This document shows, piece by piece, positions 1-11,200 of a stretch of 64,000 bases of DNA; positions within the stretch are counted from its first letter, which is position 1; each line of letters opens with the position of its first letter. Below the pieces are notes generated by a model. It was not told where the DNA came from and did no database searches. It saw only the letters and a program-made list of their open reading frames with translations. Source of the DNA: Actinernus sp. WN-2022 (taxonomy: Eukaryota; Cnidaria; Anthozoa; Actiniaria; Actinernidae); NCBI GenBank assembly GCA_030867875.1, contig JAOWCC010000028.1, forward strand, positions 496,001-560,000. The letters are read 5' to 3'. The position numbers were made by a program, and so were the translations under genes.

Positions 1-400
1 TTGCAGCAGTTTTCACAAGATGAGGCTTTGTAGTGAGAACAAATTCCCTGAGAATTCAACAACTGAAAAACAAAGTCAGTTATATTTAATACAACTATGA
101 AGGCTAAAGAAATCAGTTTGCTCAAAGAATGAACTACCATTGTCATGAGTCGAAACGAGTCAAAACAACGCTGCTGTATTCTACAGTGTTGATAAACAAA
201 GTTAATCTAACTTTCAATTGTGACATTTGTGGTTTATTAATCAATTTTATTGCTATAACATTAGTAACAACTGAATTCGAAATACCCAAATGCTGTTTAT
301 GTTAATACGTTGTTAACATATTTATCACTTGTGTCGGTAATGGGTCATTGGTTTTCTTACGAGCCGTTCTCTCAATTCTGTTTTGACATCTATGCTACGC
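1..400. other. Intergenic, no gene seen
   Basis: AT-rich sequence with no long open frame and no recognised element on either strand. It ends in the 9 bp direct repeat (392-400) that flanks the small inverted-repeat element beginning at 401. Confidence 0.5.
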
Positions 401-487
401 TACCCTGAACTTTCTCAACGATATACATTTAGAACGAAAAATTACTCTTAATCGTGAAACTTCTCAAAACCTCTGGCACCCAGGGTA
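401..487. mobile_element. 87 bp mini inverted-repeat element with 9 bp TSD
   Basis: The element starts TACCCTGA and ends CCCAGGGTA, giving short terminal inverted repeats. It is flanked on both sides by the same 9 bases, ATGCTACGC (392-400 and 488-496), a clean target-site duplication. It has no coding capacity. A second element with the same termini and another 9 bp duplication lies at 18728-18809, so this is a mobile family. A 9 bp duplication is known for Mutator-like transposons; that assignment is an inference. Confidence 0.8.
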
Positions 488-513
488 ATGCTACGCAAGA
501 CCTATTCTATAAA

Positions 514-3397
514 TAACAAGACGCCCGCTGGGCGTTTACTCGGGCTGTCACTTTTAGGTACGAGGCCAACTGTTTCTAAAATAAATTCTGCCAAAAAAGG
601 ACGACTTCGTGAAAATCATTAAAAATTAAAGGCACTTGTAAGAGATTGGTAGTGTTATTAGCAAAACCTGTTTGTAAATGCTATTTTCCACCTTCTTACA
701 ATTCTCAACCTCCAAAGGTGGTCACGGTCACTTACAGGAGCTTCTAATTGCAAAGTTTTACTAATAATTAAAACCAGGTTGCATAAGGGTGGTCGCTGAA
801 GGGACTGGTCAGAAATTAGCAGGGGAAGGGGTTGTGAAAGGGGGAGGATCATATTGTTTTGAATCCCCAAAACTGGATGGTCATAAATATTGGGCAACTG
901 AAAAAGGATTGGTTATAGGGGAGAAAGGGTCAACAAATTTCATACTAATACATACTATACATTTTTAGACTTTGTTATCTCCACCCCACCCCCTTTGCAC
1001 CTCCCCTGCTAATTTTTGACCAGTCCCTAATGTTTAATAAAATATTGTGTGCATTGAAAATTAACTTTATTTAATGAGGGTAACACCAACCACGAGTTAA
1101 AAACGAGTGAACACAAGTAGAACACGAGTGACTGCAAGTAAGCTAGGTTACCCTAGGATAACACAGGTAGCTCAAAATGCTCGGATGCAAATACTATTGT
1201 TAATCTGTTCTAACTCCACAGTACACCAGTGAACACGAGTGTATAATTGTTCATTATTTAATTTAACACTATAATTAAAAGAACTAAGAGAAACAACCCG
1301 AGGAATCAATAGACCTCATTTCCAGTGGTAACGAGTTCCATAAAATAAGAGCAGATACCAAAACATCCGAAGTCCACATGATTTCAAATTATACTTCACG
1401 ATCTTGAATAAATGCTGACTTGCCGAGCATAGCTTCGGGACTTGTCGAACTAGTAGCTTGTTGAAGAAATTAAATGCTCTTGCAATTGATTGTTTATTTG
1501 TTTCATGAAAGAAGTACACGTGCTTTGGGTAACAAATTTCATAATTTCTACCGGATTAAAAACACAATCAAACCCATGAATTTCCCCGGTGCTTCGAATA
1601 TGATTTGACCTCGGCAGGAAGCCAGTAATATTCGTTTAGGACTTTAGATTCAAATTGGATTTACGAAAGCACAAGCAAACAAATACTCTTGGTAGCTTGA
1701 AATGTACCAGGCATCACAGACACATATTAAATAGAGCGATAATTAGAACAAAAAGCAAATAACAGACAAACTGAGAGGGTTTTTTTCACTCATGAATGCA
1801 GTTCGAATTTATGAGTGAAAAAAATGTGTCTGTACCAGGCTATGTTTCGATTTCCAAAGTCTTATCCTGTTCAGTTTATACGGTTTCCAATGACAAATCC
1901 AACTTCTAGTAGCTTGTCGAAGTAAAATGCTCTCGTTGTTTATTTGTTTCATGAAAGAAGTAGACATGCGCTTTGGGTAACGAATTTCATTATTTCTAGC
2001 GGATTAAAAACACAATCGAACCCATGCATTTTCCCCGGATGCTTCGAATATGATTTGACCTCGGCAGGAAGCCAGTGTATTCCTGTACGAGTGGAACTTT
2101 TCACAACCACGCTTGGTAGTTTGAAATGTACTCGACATCACAGACACACAGACTTTAAAACAGAGCGATAATTAAAATAAAAGAACGAAAAGCACAATAA
2201 CAGACTATAGAATCCTCGTAAGTCTTGCAACGATCCCGAAACACGATCCCGTAAATTTTGAATGAGTAAGTCTATTGAGTCTTGACAACACAGTGACAAG
2301 TCTTGAATAAAATCCCGTTCGTTAAGTCGAGTTTTAATTTAATTGAGGTCTGGCACACAATCTTGGCCCGTAGATAATTCCGATTTCTATCCTTTGTCGT
2401 GAAACTGTCAGCAGAGTCCGCTGAAAGTGTGTGGACAATCTTTAGAGAATTCTGAAAATTTTTTTTACAGAAGACCCGGCAAGCAGGCTACTTTGCTTCC
2501 CGTTCGCCGAAGTACTAGATTCGGCTACCATGTATATTTATGTCATATGCAGATGACTTTAAGCCAGCGGTTTTGAAAATCATCCTTATTTTTCAATCGC
2601 TCCAAACTTACCAGAGTTGAAATACAGTGTACTTTGTTGAAAGTAATCCCAACGAACACTCTTGTTCCCCGCCGAACCACAGACAATGATGGACTTCGGC
2701 CGCAAAGCTAAACAACACGAAACTCGTCCGCTTTGATTTTGTTTCAGTAGAGCCATTTCCTCCGTTTATCAGCTGTAACACAAGCTGCTGGGACGTTTAG
2801 GGTTTCGAGTCCTTCATCAGTGCAATTAGGGAAGAGATATAAACTACAATAAATACTTTCCGAGACAAACAGACTTGACTGTATACGCGGCGTGATGGCG
2901 ATAATTTCACAAGTTCACTTGCGCTCGCGACGAGTTGAGCCATTTGAAAATTCAAGGACCCTGGAACTAACTGAGAAGGCGGCTGTATTTCAGGCTAGTT
3001 ATCAAACTCAATGCAATGAGGGTTTCTTCAGTTTTCCCCATATTAACAGACATGTAACACTATATTAATGTCTCTCAATCTAGTAGAAAGACTCTCTAAG
3101 CTGTGTAGTTGACCTGACAGTTCAGTTACCCATTGACAGACGGTGGTATTGCCTAATTTTACGGCCGGGAATAGATTTCTGACAATGACTCATAGAAATC
3201 GATATCTCCTTGTCTCGCCTTGTCTGAGAGCTTTGACCTTTGTTATCTGAGCGCGCCTGACGAAATCTACCCTGAGATTATAATTCGATACCTTTTATAT
3301 CTAAACGTGTTTAGAAACACTTAAGCTGAGATTGTATTTCGCTTACGTTTTTATATCTGTCCAGACAGCGCAGATCTAATGTATTACGTTGTTCGTG
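514..3397. repeat. 2.9 kb tandem duplication, copy 1
   Basis: This stretch repeats almost base for base at 3492-6373, at an offset of 2978 falling to 2977 or less after small indels. Differences are few, for example a run of T near 2460 replaced by AAAATAATTA near 5435, so the duplication is recent. It contains no convincing gene: its longest open frames are under 80 codons and resemble nothing known. It includes an internal diverged direct repeat (about 1430-1730 against 1907-2170). It opens with a GCCCGCTGGGCG / ACTCGGGC stretch related to the CCCGAGT repeat family. Confidence 0.92.
1430..1730. repeat. Internal direct repeat, unit a (pair at 1907-2170)
   Basis: The sequence beginning GTAGCTTGTTGAAG, followed by TTATTTGTTTCATGAAAGAA and later TTTGACCTCGGCAGGAAGCC, recurs in diverged form at 1907-2170. 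The same pair appears again inside copy 2 of the large duplication (about 4408-4705 and 4885-5150). It is much more diverged than the 2.9 kb duplication, so it is older. Confidence 0.75.
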
Positions 3398-3490
3398 ATT
3401 GGTTGATCCTGTCACGTGTTGGGATCGAACAATGGGCTCCTGTGTAATCTGATTGGTTACTGGCGCCAAACAGCGACACAAAAAATAATA
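3397..3490. repeat. 94 bp direct repeat between the two large copies
   Basis: The 94 bases starting GATTGGTTGATCCTGTCACG occur again at 6665-6758 with no visible change. They separate copy 1 from copy 2 and also lie beyond copy 2, where 291 extra bases (6374-6664) intervene. This marks the breakpoint of the tandem duplication and shows that the two copies differ by a 291 bp insertion or deletion at their right end. Confidence 0.85.
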
Positions 3491-3491
3491 A

Positions 3492-6373
3492 TAACAAGAC
3501 GCCCGCTGGGCGTTTACTCGGGCTGTCACTTTTAGGTACGAGGCCAACTGTTTCTAAAATAAATTCTGCCAAAAAAGGACGACTTCGTGAAAATCATTAA
3601 AAATTAAAGGCACTTGTAAGATATTGGTAGTGTTATTAGCAAAACCTGTTTGTAAATGCTATTTTCCACCTTCTTACAATTCTCAACCTCCAAAGGTGGT
3701 CACGGTCACTTACAGGAGCTTCTAATTGCAAAGTTTTACTAATAATTAAAACCAGGTTGCATAAGGGTGGTCGCTGAAGGGACTGGTCAGAAATTAGCAG
3801 GGGAAGGGGTTGTGAAAGGGGGAGGATCATATTGTTTTGAATCCCCAAAACTGGATGGTCATAAATATTGGGCAACTGAAAAAGGATTGGTTATAGGGGA
3901 GAAAGGGTCAACAAATTTCATACTAATACATACTATACATTTTTAGACTTTTTTATCTCCACCCCACCCCCTTTGCACCTCCCCTGCTAATTTTTGACCA
4001 GTCCCTAATGTTTAATAAAATATTGTGTGCATTGAAAATTAACTTTATTTAATGAGGGTAACACCAACCACGAGTTAAAAACGAGTGAACACAAGTAGAA
4101 CACGAGTGACTGCAAGTAAGCTAGGTTACCCTAGGATAACACAGGTAGCTCAAAATGCTCGGATGCAAATACTATTGTTAATCTGTTCTAACTCCACAGT
4201 ACACCAGTGAACACGAGTGTATAATTGTTCATTATTTAATTTAACACTATAATTAAAAGAACTAAGAGAAACAACCCGAGGAATCAATAGACCTCATTTC
4301 CAGTGGTAACGAGTTCCATAAAATAAGAGCAGATACCAAAACATCCGAAGTCCACATGATTTCAAATTATACTTCACGATCTTGAATAAATGCTGACTTG
4401 CCGAGCATAGCTTCGGGACTTGTCGAACTAGTAGCTTGTTGAAGAAATTAAATGCTCTTGCAATTGATTGTTTATTTGTTTCATGAAAGAAGTACACGTG
4501 CTTTGGGTAACAAATTTCATAATTTCTACCGGATTAAAAACACAATCAAACCCATGAATTTCCCCGGTGCTTCGAATATGATTTGACCTCGGCAGGAAGC
4601 CAGTAATATTCGTTTAGGACTTTAGATTCAAATTGGATTTACGAAAGCACAAGCAAACAAATACTCTTGGTAGCTTGAAATGTACCAGGCATCACAGACA
4701 CATATTAAATAGAGCGATAATTAGAACAAAAAGCAAATAACAGACAAACTGAGAGGTTTTTTTTCACTCATGAATGCAGTTCGAATTTATGAGTGAAAAA
4801 ATGTGTCTGTACCAGGCTATGTTTCGATTTCCAAAGTCTTATCCTGTTCAGTTTATACGGTTTCCAATGACAAATCCAACTTCTAGTAGCTTGTCGAAGT
4901 AAAATGCTCTCGTTGTTTATTTGTTTCATGAAAGAAGTAGACATGCGCTTTGGGTAACGAATTTCATTATTTCTAGCGGATTAAAAACACAATCGAACCC
5001 ATGCATTTTCCCCGGATGCTTCGAATATGATTTGACCTCGGCAGGAAGCCAGTGTATTCCTGTACGAGTGGAACTTTTCACAACCACGCTTGGTAGTTTG
5101 AAATGTACTCGACATCACAGACACACAGACTTTAAAACAGAGCGATAATTAAAATAAAAGAACGAAAAGCACAATAACAGACTATAGAATCCTCGTAAGT
5201 CTTGCAACGATCCCGAAACACGATCCCGTAAATTTTGAATGAGTAAGTCTATTGAGTCTTGACAACACAGTGACAAGTCTTGAATAAAATCCCGTTCGTT
5301 AAGTCGAGTTTTAATTTAATTGAGGTCTGGCACACAATCTTGGCCCGTAGATAATTCCGATTTCTATCCTTTGTCGTGAAACTGTCAGCAGAGTCCGCTG
5401 AAAGTGTGTGGACAATCTTTAGAGAATTCTGAAAAAATAATTACAGAAGACCCGGCAAGCAGGCTACTTTGCTTCCCGTTCGCCGAAGTACTAGATTCGG
5501 CTACCATGTATATTTATGTCATATGCAGATGACTTTAAGCCACCGGTTTTGAAAATCATCCTTATTTTTCAATCGCTCCAAACTTACAAGAGTTGAAATA
5601 CAGTGTACTTTGTTGAAAGTAATCCCAACGAACACTCTTCTTCCCCGCCGAACCACAGACAATGATGGACTTCGGCCGCAAAGCTAAACAACACGAAACT
5701 CGTCCGCTTTGATTTTGTTTCAGTAGAGCCATTTCCTCCGTTTATCAGCTGTAACACAAGCTGCTGGGACGTTTAGGGTTTCGAGTCCTTCATCAGTGCA
5801 ATTAGGGAAGAGATATAAACTACAATAAATACTTTCCGAGACAAACAGACTTGACTGTATACGCGGCGTGATGGCGATAATTTCACAAGTTCACTTGCGC
5901 TCGCGACGAGTTGAGCCATTTGAAAATTCAAGGACCCTGGAACTAACTGAGAAGGCGGCTGTATTTCAGGCTAGTTATCAAACTCAATGCAATGAGGGTT
6001 TCTTCAGTTTTCCCCATATTAACAGACATGTAACAGTATATTAATGTCTCTCAATCTAGTAGAAAGACTCTCTAAGCTGTGTAGTTGACCTGACAGTTCA
6101 GTTACCCATTGACAGACGGTGGTATTGCCTAATTTTACGGCCGGGAATAGATTTCTGACAATGACTCATAGAAATCGATATCTCCTTGTCTCGCCTTGTC
6201 TGAGAGCTTTGACCTTTGTTATCTGAGCGCGCCTGACGAAATCTACCCTGAGATTATAATTCGATACCTTTTATATCTAAACGTGTTTAGAAACACTTAA
6301 GCTGAGATTGTATTTCGCTTACGTTTTTATATCTGTCCAGACAGCGCAGATCTAATGTATTACGTTGTTCGTG
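3492..6373. repeat. 2.9 kb tandem duplication, copy 2
   Basis: This is the second copy of 514-3397, in the same orientation. It carries the same short open frames as copy 1 and again no recognisable gene. The junction with the sequence to its left lies in an ATAATAATAACAAG run, so misaligned A/T-rich repeats could have mediated the duplication. Confidence 0.92.
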
Positions 6374-6664
6374 TATTTTTAGGTCTATAACAGTTCTTTT
6401 ACAAGAATCAGAAGATTAAAAAGTAGTTAAAAATAACTGTAGCGCCTCGAAGTCTCACGTGTTGCTCATTTCACATTCCCACAGTGGTAATTATACGGTG
6501 ATGATAGTATGTGATGTAAACAGTGTTAAACTAGAATAACTGAATATCTTGATATTTCATTCGAAGAAACCTTTGGTTTCAGCAAAATAATGGTTCAGAA
6601 TGAACCCAAACCTTCGCTACGTTGCTGGCTTTTCCACAACCAAGATCTGGCGGGTGTCGGATCT

Positions 6665-7210
6665 GATTGGTTGATCCTGTCACGTGTTGGGATCGAACAA
6701 TGGGCTCCTGTGTAATCTGATTGGTTACTGGCGCCAAACAGCGACACAAAAAATAATAATAATAATAAACGGCTTCCATTTTCTGACTCGTGCCAGCCGA
6801 AGGCCTGGCCCGAGTAATAATAATAAACGGCTTGCATTTTCTGACTCGTGCCGGCCAAAGGCCCGGCCCGAGTAACAAGAGTCCACTGGGCTTTCACTCG
6901 GGCCAGTCTATATATCCATGCAGCCAGACAATCTTTAAGGTGAGCACACACTAGGGGACATTTTGCAGGGACATGTCGCTGCAAAATACTGCAGTGTGCA
7001 TTACATGCGAGTCTTGTCGCAGGGACATGTTGCACGACTCCCATAGTGTGCGCTGCACCGATTTCACGAAAAATAAGTGTTGCGGGGACAAAATGTTGTC
7101 CTTGCAACATGATAAATGGCGGAGCAATTTAATTTTCAGTGAACTGACAATTCGATCATGCGAGCACATTGATAGTTTTCTGCGAGCAAATAAATGCAGA
7201 GGATAAATTC
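6665..7210. repeat. CCCGAGT hairpin repeat cluster
   Basis: After the 94 bp repeat come two adjacent similar segments (about 6770-6874), each with GACTCGTGCC followed by GGCCCGAGTAA. Then comes a segment with GAGTCCACTGGGCTTTCACTCGGGCC. ACTCGGGC and GCCCGAGT pair, so each unit can fold. The same family recurs near 9110-9200, 10190, 11455, 15600 and 17340. The part 6940-7110 repeats the word GGGACATGT, with matches in both orientations. No coding region is credible here; overlapping short frames on both strands reflect the base composition. Confidence 0.65.
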
Positions 7211-8870
7211 CGGAGCAATCCTTAATTTGGAGGCTTGGCCCCCTTGGTTATATCTTATATATTAATTTAACTAGGCTTAATTTATACATGAAAAATAATT
7301 TAGCGACTCTAAGAACATCTTGAGAATGCATATGTCTTGGGAGATTAAAAATCATTCTGGCTGCCGTCTGCAATGTAAAACCTCTAAAAAATAAAAATGA
7401 TCTTTACAATTAAAACACAATATTCTCCATGTACGCTCTGCGCTGAGTACTACTATCGTATGTTTTGCAATTTGTCTTCCAACTTAATTCGCTCACAATT
7501 TCCACTAGAACACCTAAACTAAACTAAACTAAACTAAATATACGATATAGTTAGATGACAAGTCTCAAACTACATATCGGACCGAAGTAGTTTTACTGGC
7601 AAGTTTAGCTCGACGGAACTGTGTGCAGTTTTCGCACACTAGACAGTACACGGCACAAACTTCTCCATGTCCGCTCTGTTAACGCCGAATACTATTTAAA
7701 TATCGTATGTTTTGCAATTTGTCTTCCAACTTAATTCGCTCACAATTTCCACTTGAATACCTAAACTAAACTAAATATACGATATAGTCAGATGACAAGA
7801 CTCAAACTACATCTCAGACTCGGATAAGGGAAAACTCAGCTGATGCAGTACAATATAAAGCTAGAGTTCCTGTTTGTTCAACGCAGTTCCGTTCAATACA
7901 ATGTAAATTAATTATTACGAATCGATAAACTTCTTTAAAGGGGTCCCCTTTAGTTTATTTCTTCAGCCAGAAAACGAGCACAGCATTTGGGCATACACTA
8001 AAAACATCTTCTACCGGCAGAATTGTTCTTGTACATGGTTATCAAGCTCAATGAGGGATTCTTCAGTTTTCCCCATATTAACAGACATGTAACAGTATAT
8101 TTATCCTGTAAAGACTCTCTAGCTAGGTTACATGCCTTAGCTGACCCAAACTGTCAACAGTTTTACCATTGACAGATTGCCTAATGTTGCGGCCGGGAAT
8201 AGATTTCTAACAATGACTCATCAATGACTCATCGATGAATTTCGCATAGCGAGATCTACAGTCTTCTTTAAGCTGATTATCCACTTTGTTTTCATTAATG
8301 CACGTTTACCATTCCTTCAGCCTCTGAACTGGATGTTTTGTTGGTATTTAAGATATATACAAGTTGCATTTTCTTTAGGCAAAGCCAAAGGTTCGTCAAA
8401 TTCAAACAGATAATCGCTGTTAAAAAACACAACGTACAGAATACTAGATTATCTTGGAGCATGTACAGCCTGTGCAGATTACTCACATTATAATCATACA
8501 CAATAATCCAAAATAAGACCAAAGTAGATCTTTAATTTAAGCTTACATTTACGGCTTGAGTGAGTCGAGAGTTGAACATATATTTGCTTGGCTCATCAGA
8601 AATTAATCTGTGTTGAGGCCTGAGGGTGTATTATCTGTTATTCTGGCTTCGCGTTGGTGAGTAACATGAGTGTTGCTCATACAGTTCAGCAGTTCAGATG
8701 TCTTCAGACTACGATTGTTGAGCAGTTATGAGTTACTCTCCTCTACAGTATAGATATTTGCTAGTAAATCGCATAGTTCGCAATGAATCACCCTACCTGG
8801 TAGTACAAGTACACAGCTCTTGATAAGAGATCGGTAAACCAGCCCAAAAATACGGTCAAAAATTATTTTA
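7211..8870. repeat. Non-coding, diverged direct repeats
   Basis: The block around 7425-7580 (CGTATGTTTTGCAATTTGTC through TACGATATAGTTAGATGACA) is repeated in diverged form at about 7665-7815. A short AAACT microsatellite lies at 7515-7538. The part 8039-8225 is a shortened, diverged third copy of the right portion of the 2.9 kb unit (compare 2996-3200: CTTCAGTTTTCCCCATATTA, then CATTGACAGA and GCGGCCGGGAATAGATTTCT). No gene was recognised in this 1.6 kb. Confidence 0.65.
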
Positions 8871-10200
8871 GTGTTGGCCTACCGATCACGGTGTTTGCAC
8901 TGGTATGTATTATGACCGACAGTAAAATGAAATGCGATGAAATGTGGCATAATACCTACGAAACGTACCTCAAACAAGAATATATAGCGTCCGCACAGAA
9001 TATAGTTCAAGAAAGCGCCACGAGGAGCGCGCATACGATTAATGCATAATTTAACGCACGCGCAGAAATTTTGTTGCACCGAACAAAAAAAAAAACGGCC
9101 TGCAGATTTAGACTCGGGCCTGCCAACAGGCAGCCCGAGTAACAAGAGCTCATCTGGGCTTTCACTCGGGCCACTATATATACATCAATGCAGCCAGACA
9201 TTCTTTAAGGTGAGCACGCACAAGGAGACGTTTTGCATATCCCCTAGTATGTCCCACCTTTATGGAGGAAGGGGTACTCCCATAAATAAATTGTTTTCAG
9301 TGTCCAAGGGAAGCACTATTAGAAATGTGAATGGGGGAGGTAGGACTTCCTCAAGATGCACATTTTTTTGGTCCCTTGGTTGTGCAGGGCAGGTTATTTT
9401 CTTTGATATTTTGCGTTCCAGGATTTTTATTTGGGATTACCTTTCTTCGCATTTCTGATGGTGCCCTGTGTTCCCAATGAGATTGAAGATGAACTACACT
9501 TTCATTTGAAATCCTCTTAGTAATAACCAAAGGGAAGAATTATTAGCTGAATATTAGCAGTTTTTAGAAGTGGCCGGTAGCGCGGTGACTTTCATTCTCT
9601 GCTCCCCCAGTATATAAATGTAATTTAATATTTTTGTTTTTCTCGTATGTAAATTAAAGTAGTTGATCTTTTACTGTAAACACTACTTATTCATGTAACA
9701 CACGTTCGCAATTTAGTCTGAAAATGGTTAGGTTTTTTTTAAATTTCAGGGTTAGCGGGTTTTAGAAGGTTTGTATGAGAATTTGAGAAAATGAATTATT
9801 AATGAACCAAGTGCCGGGGTATTCTGCAATCGCTTCCTATTTGCTAGTAAATCGCTCAGTATACTTCGATATATTAAAATATCAGCTATTCAGTATATCT
9901 GTGTAAGGTACACAGGTCTCGATACGAGATCGGTAAACCAGCCAAAAAGACGGTCGAAAATATTTTAGTGTTAGCCTACCGATCACGGTGTTTGCGTTGG
10001 TATGTATTATGATGAAATGCATGTGATGAAATGTGGCATAAAACCCACGAAACGTACCTCCAAGTTCAGGAGTTCAGAATAGCGTCCGCAGAATCTGGCG
10101 ACTGGACCGGAGAAATCTATTAGCGCCAACAATTAATGCATAATTTAACGCATGCGCAGAAATTTTATTGCATGCCACAGGCAGCCCGAGTAATTAAATG
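8870..10200. mobile_element. Copies of the CCCGAGT-family element
   Basis: Two related segments (8875-8985 and 9960-10070) share ACCGATCACGGTGTTTGC and ATGAAATGTGGCATAA. Around 9112-9142 is a near-perfect hairpin (ACTCGGGCCTGCC / GGCAGCCCGAGT). The part 9470-9700 matches 17110-17340 in inverted orientation (AACCAAAGGGAAGAATTATT; GTGGCCGGTAGCGC), and 9720-9830 matches 19055-19170. Together these indicate copies of one medium-sized dispersed transposable element, partly nested. The 138-codon open frame at 9042-9458 crosses the repeat hairpin and resembles no protein I know, so it is not called as a gene. Confidence 0.6.
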
Positions 10201-10314
10201 TTTGTCCACAGGAGGCCCAATCACATAGTAGGTCGCTATAGTACACTTCAGACCGAAATGTCAAAGACTGGCTAATACAAAACAATACACACTTGAGGCA
10301 AAACTCAGTGAAGT

Positions 10315-10640
10315 CAGGAGCCCATTACCAGGAGCATACCTATGTGATGGGTAGCGCCCACAGCACAGTAGACGATGTGACTATTTATAGATATCCGATT
10401 CCCGCGAAATAAAATAGTTGCCATGGTTGCTTGCGCTGCGGACAATGCGTGCTCCCCTGCATAGGAAAATAGCTGCGTGAATGCATAATGAGAAGTGGCA
10501 TTTCGTCGTGTGATTGGTTTAGTGCAGGTATCCTTTGTCTACATTCGCGGGAAACACAAAACTAAAAATAGCTACATCATCTATTCTGCTGTTGGACAGA
10601 CCTAATCTGGGAGATGCACGCTCCTGGTAATGGGCTCCTG
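10315..10640. mobile_element. 326 bp inverted-repeat MITE with 7 bp TSD
   Basis: Both ends carry CAGGAGCCCATTACCAGGAG as a perfect terminal inverted repeat, with looser inverted similarity continuing inward (ATGATGTAGCTATTTTTAG type). The element is flanked by GTGAAGT on both sides (10308-10314 and 10641-10647). There is no coding capacity. The CAG start and near-8 bp duplication would fit a hAT-type MITE, but I cannot assign the superfamily firmly. Confidence 0.85.
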
Positions 10641-10647
10641 GTGAAGT

Positions 10648-11060
10648 CTAAAAATTATTGCACTAATGTATTTGTCGCTTGACATGACACTTAAACTCTA
10701 AAACATAATAAGTGTTGCCTGCAGAGGAGGCTAAACTTACATGTCATGCTTTCCCGATCCCATAACTAAGATATGTTGTCAATGGATCGTTTGTGTAAGA
10801 ATCTTGACTTTCCCACGCAAGTGAAATGCACTCATAACTGCACTCATGACTTTTAAAGTGATGTCAGTACATAAAGTCAAGTCGAGTGGACTGTTCGCAG
10901 CCGATAAGAAGTAAATGATTGAGTATAGATTCACAACGATCGATTCTTAACCTTGGCAAACACTTCCCACAATAGAATAATGTAGATTGAAAGTGACGGT
11001 GGGCCTCTAGCCCTAGGTGGGCAGAGCTGTGTTCTGCTATAGGAGATGGATATATTTCTT
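10648..11060. other. Intergenic, no gene seen
   Basis: No open frame of note and no recognised repeat structure on either strand in these 400 bases. Confidence 0.4.
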
Positions 11061-11065
11061 TAAAG

Positions 11066-11200
11066 TTCGGGTTTTGGCTCAGTGGTAAATAAGTGTTTCG
11101 CCTGTGGCCCGGGTTCGACTCCCGATAGCGGCGCCATCACGGTAAGTTCACGGTAAGTTCACGGTAAGTTCACGGTAAGTTTACGGTAAGGTGATATTTT
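11066..11200 (+). repeat. tRNA-like SINE head with short tandem tail
   Basis: TGGCTCAGTGG (A-box-like, near 11076) and GGGTTCGACTCCC (B-box-like, near 11108) are spaced as in a tRNA, with a CGCC loop reminiscent of tRNA-Gly. Pairing of the arms is poor and about the right acceptor stem is missing, so this is a tRNA-derived sequence, not a working tRNA gene. It is followed by five copies of a CACGGTAAGTT-type 11 bp tandem (about 11138-11190). Internal RNA polymerase III promoter activity is possible. Confidence 0.6.

Noticed and set aside
6595..7110. 171-codon minus-strand frame
   Set aside because: It spans simple repeats (TTATTATT gives runs of Y/L) and two similar CCCGAGT units; composition and overlap with + strand frames point to chance.
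9042..9458. 138-codon + strand open frame
   Set aside because: It runs through the CCCGAGT hairpin and an A-run, has no recognised domain, and the related copy elsewhere does not keep the frame.
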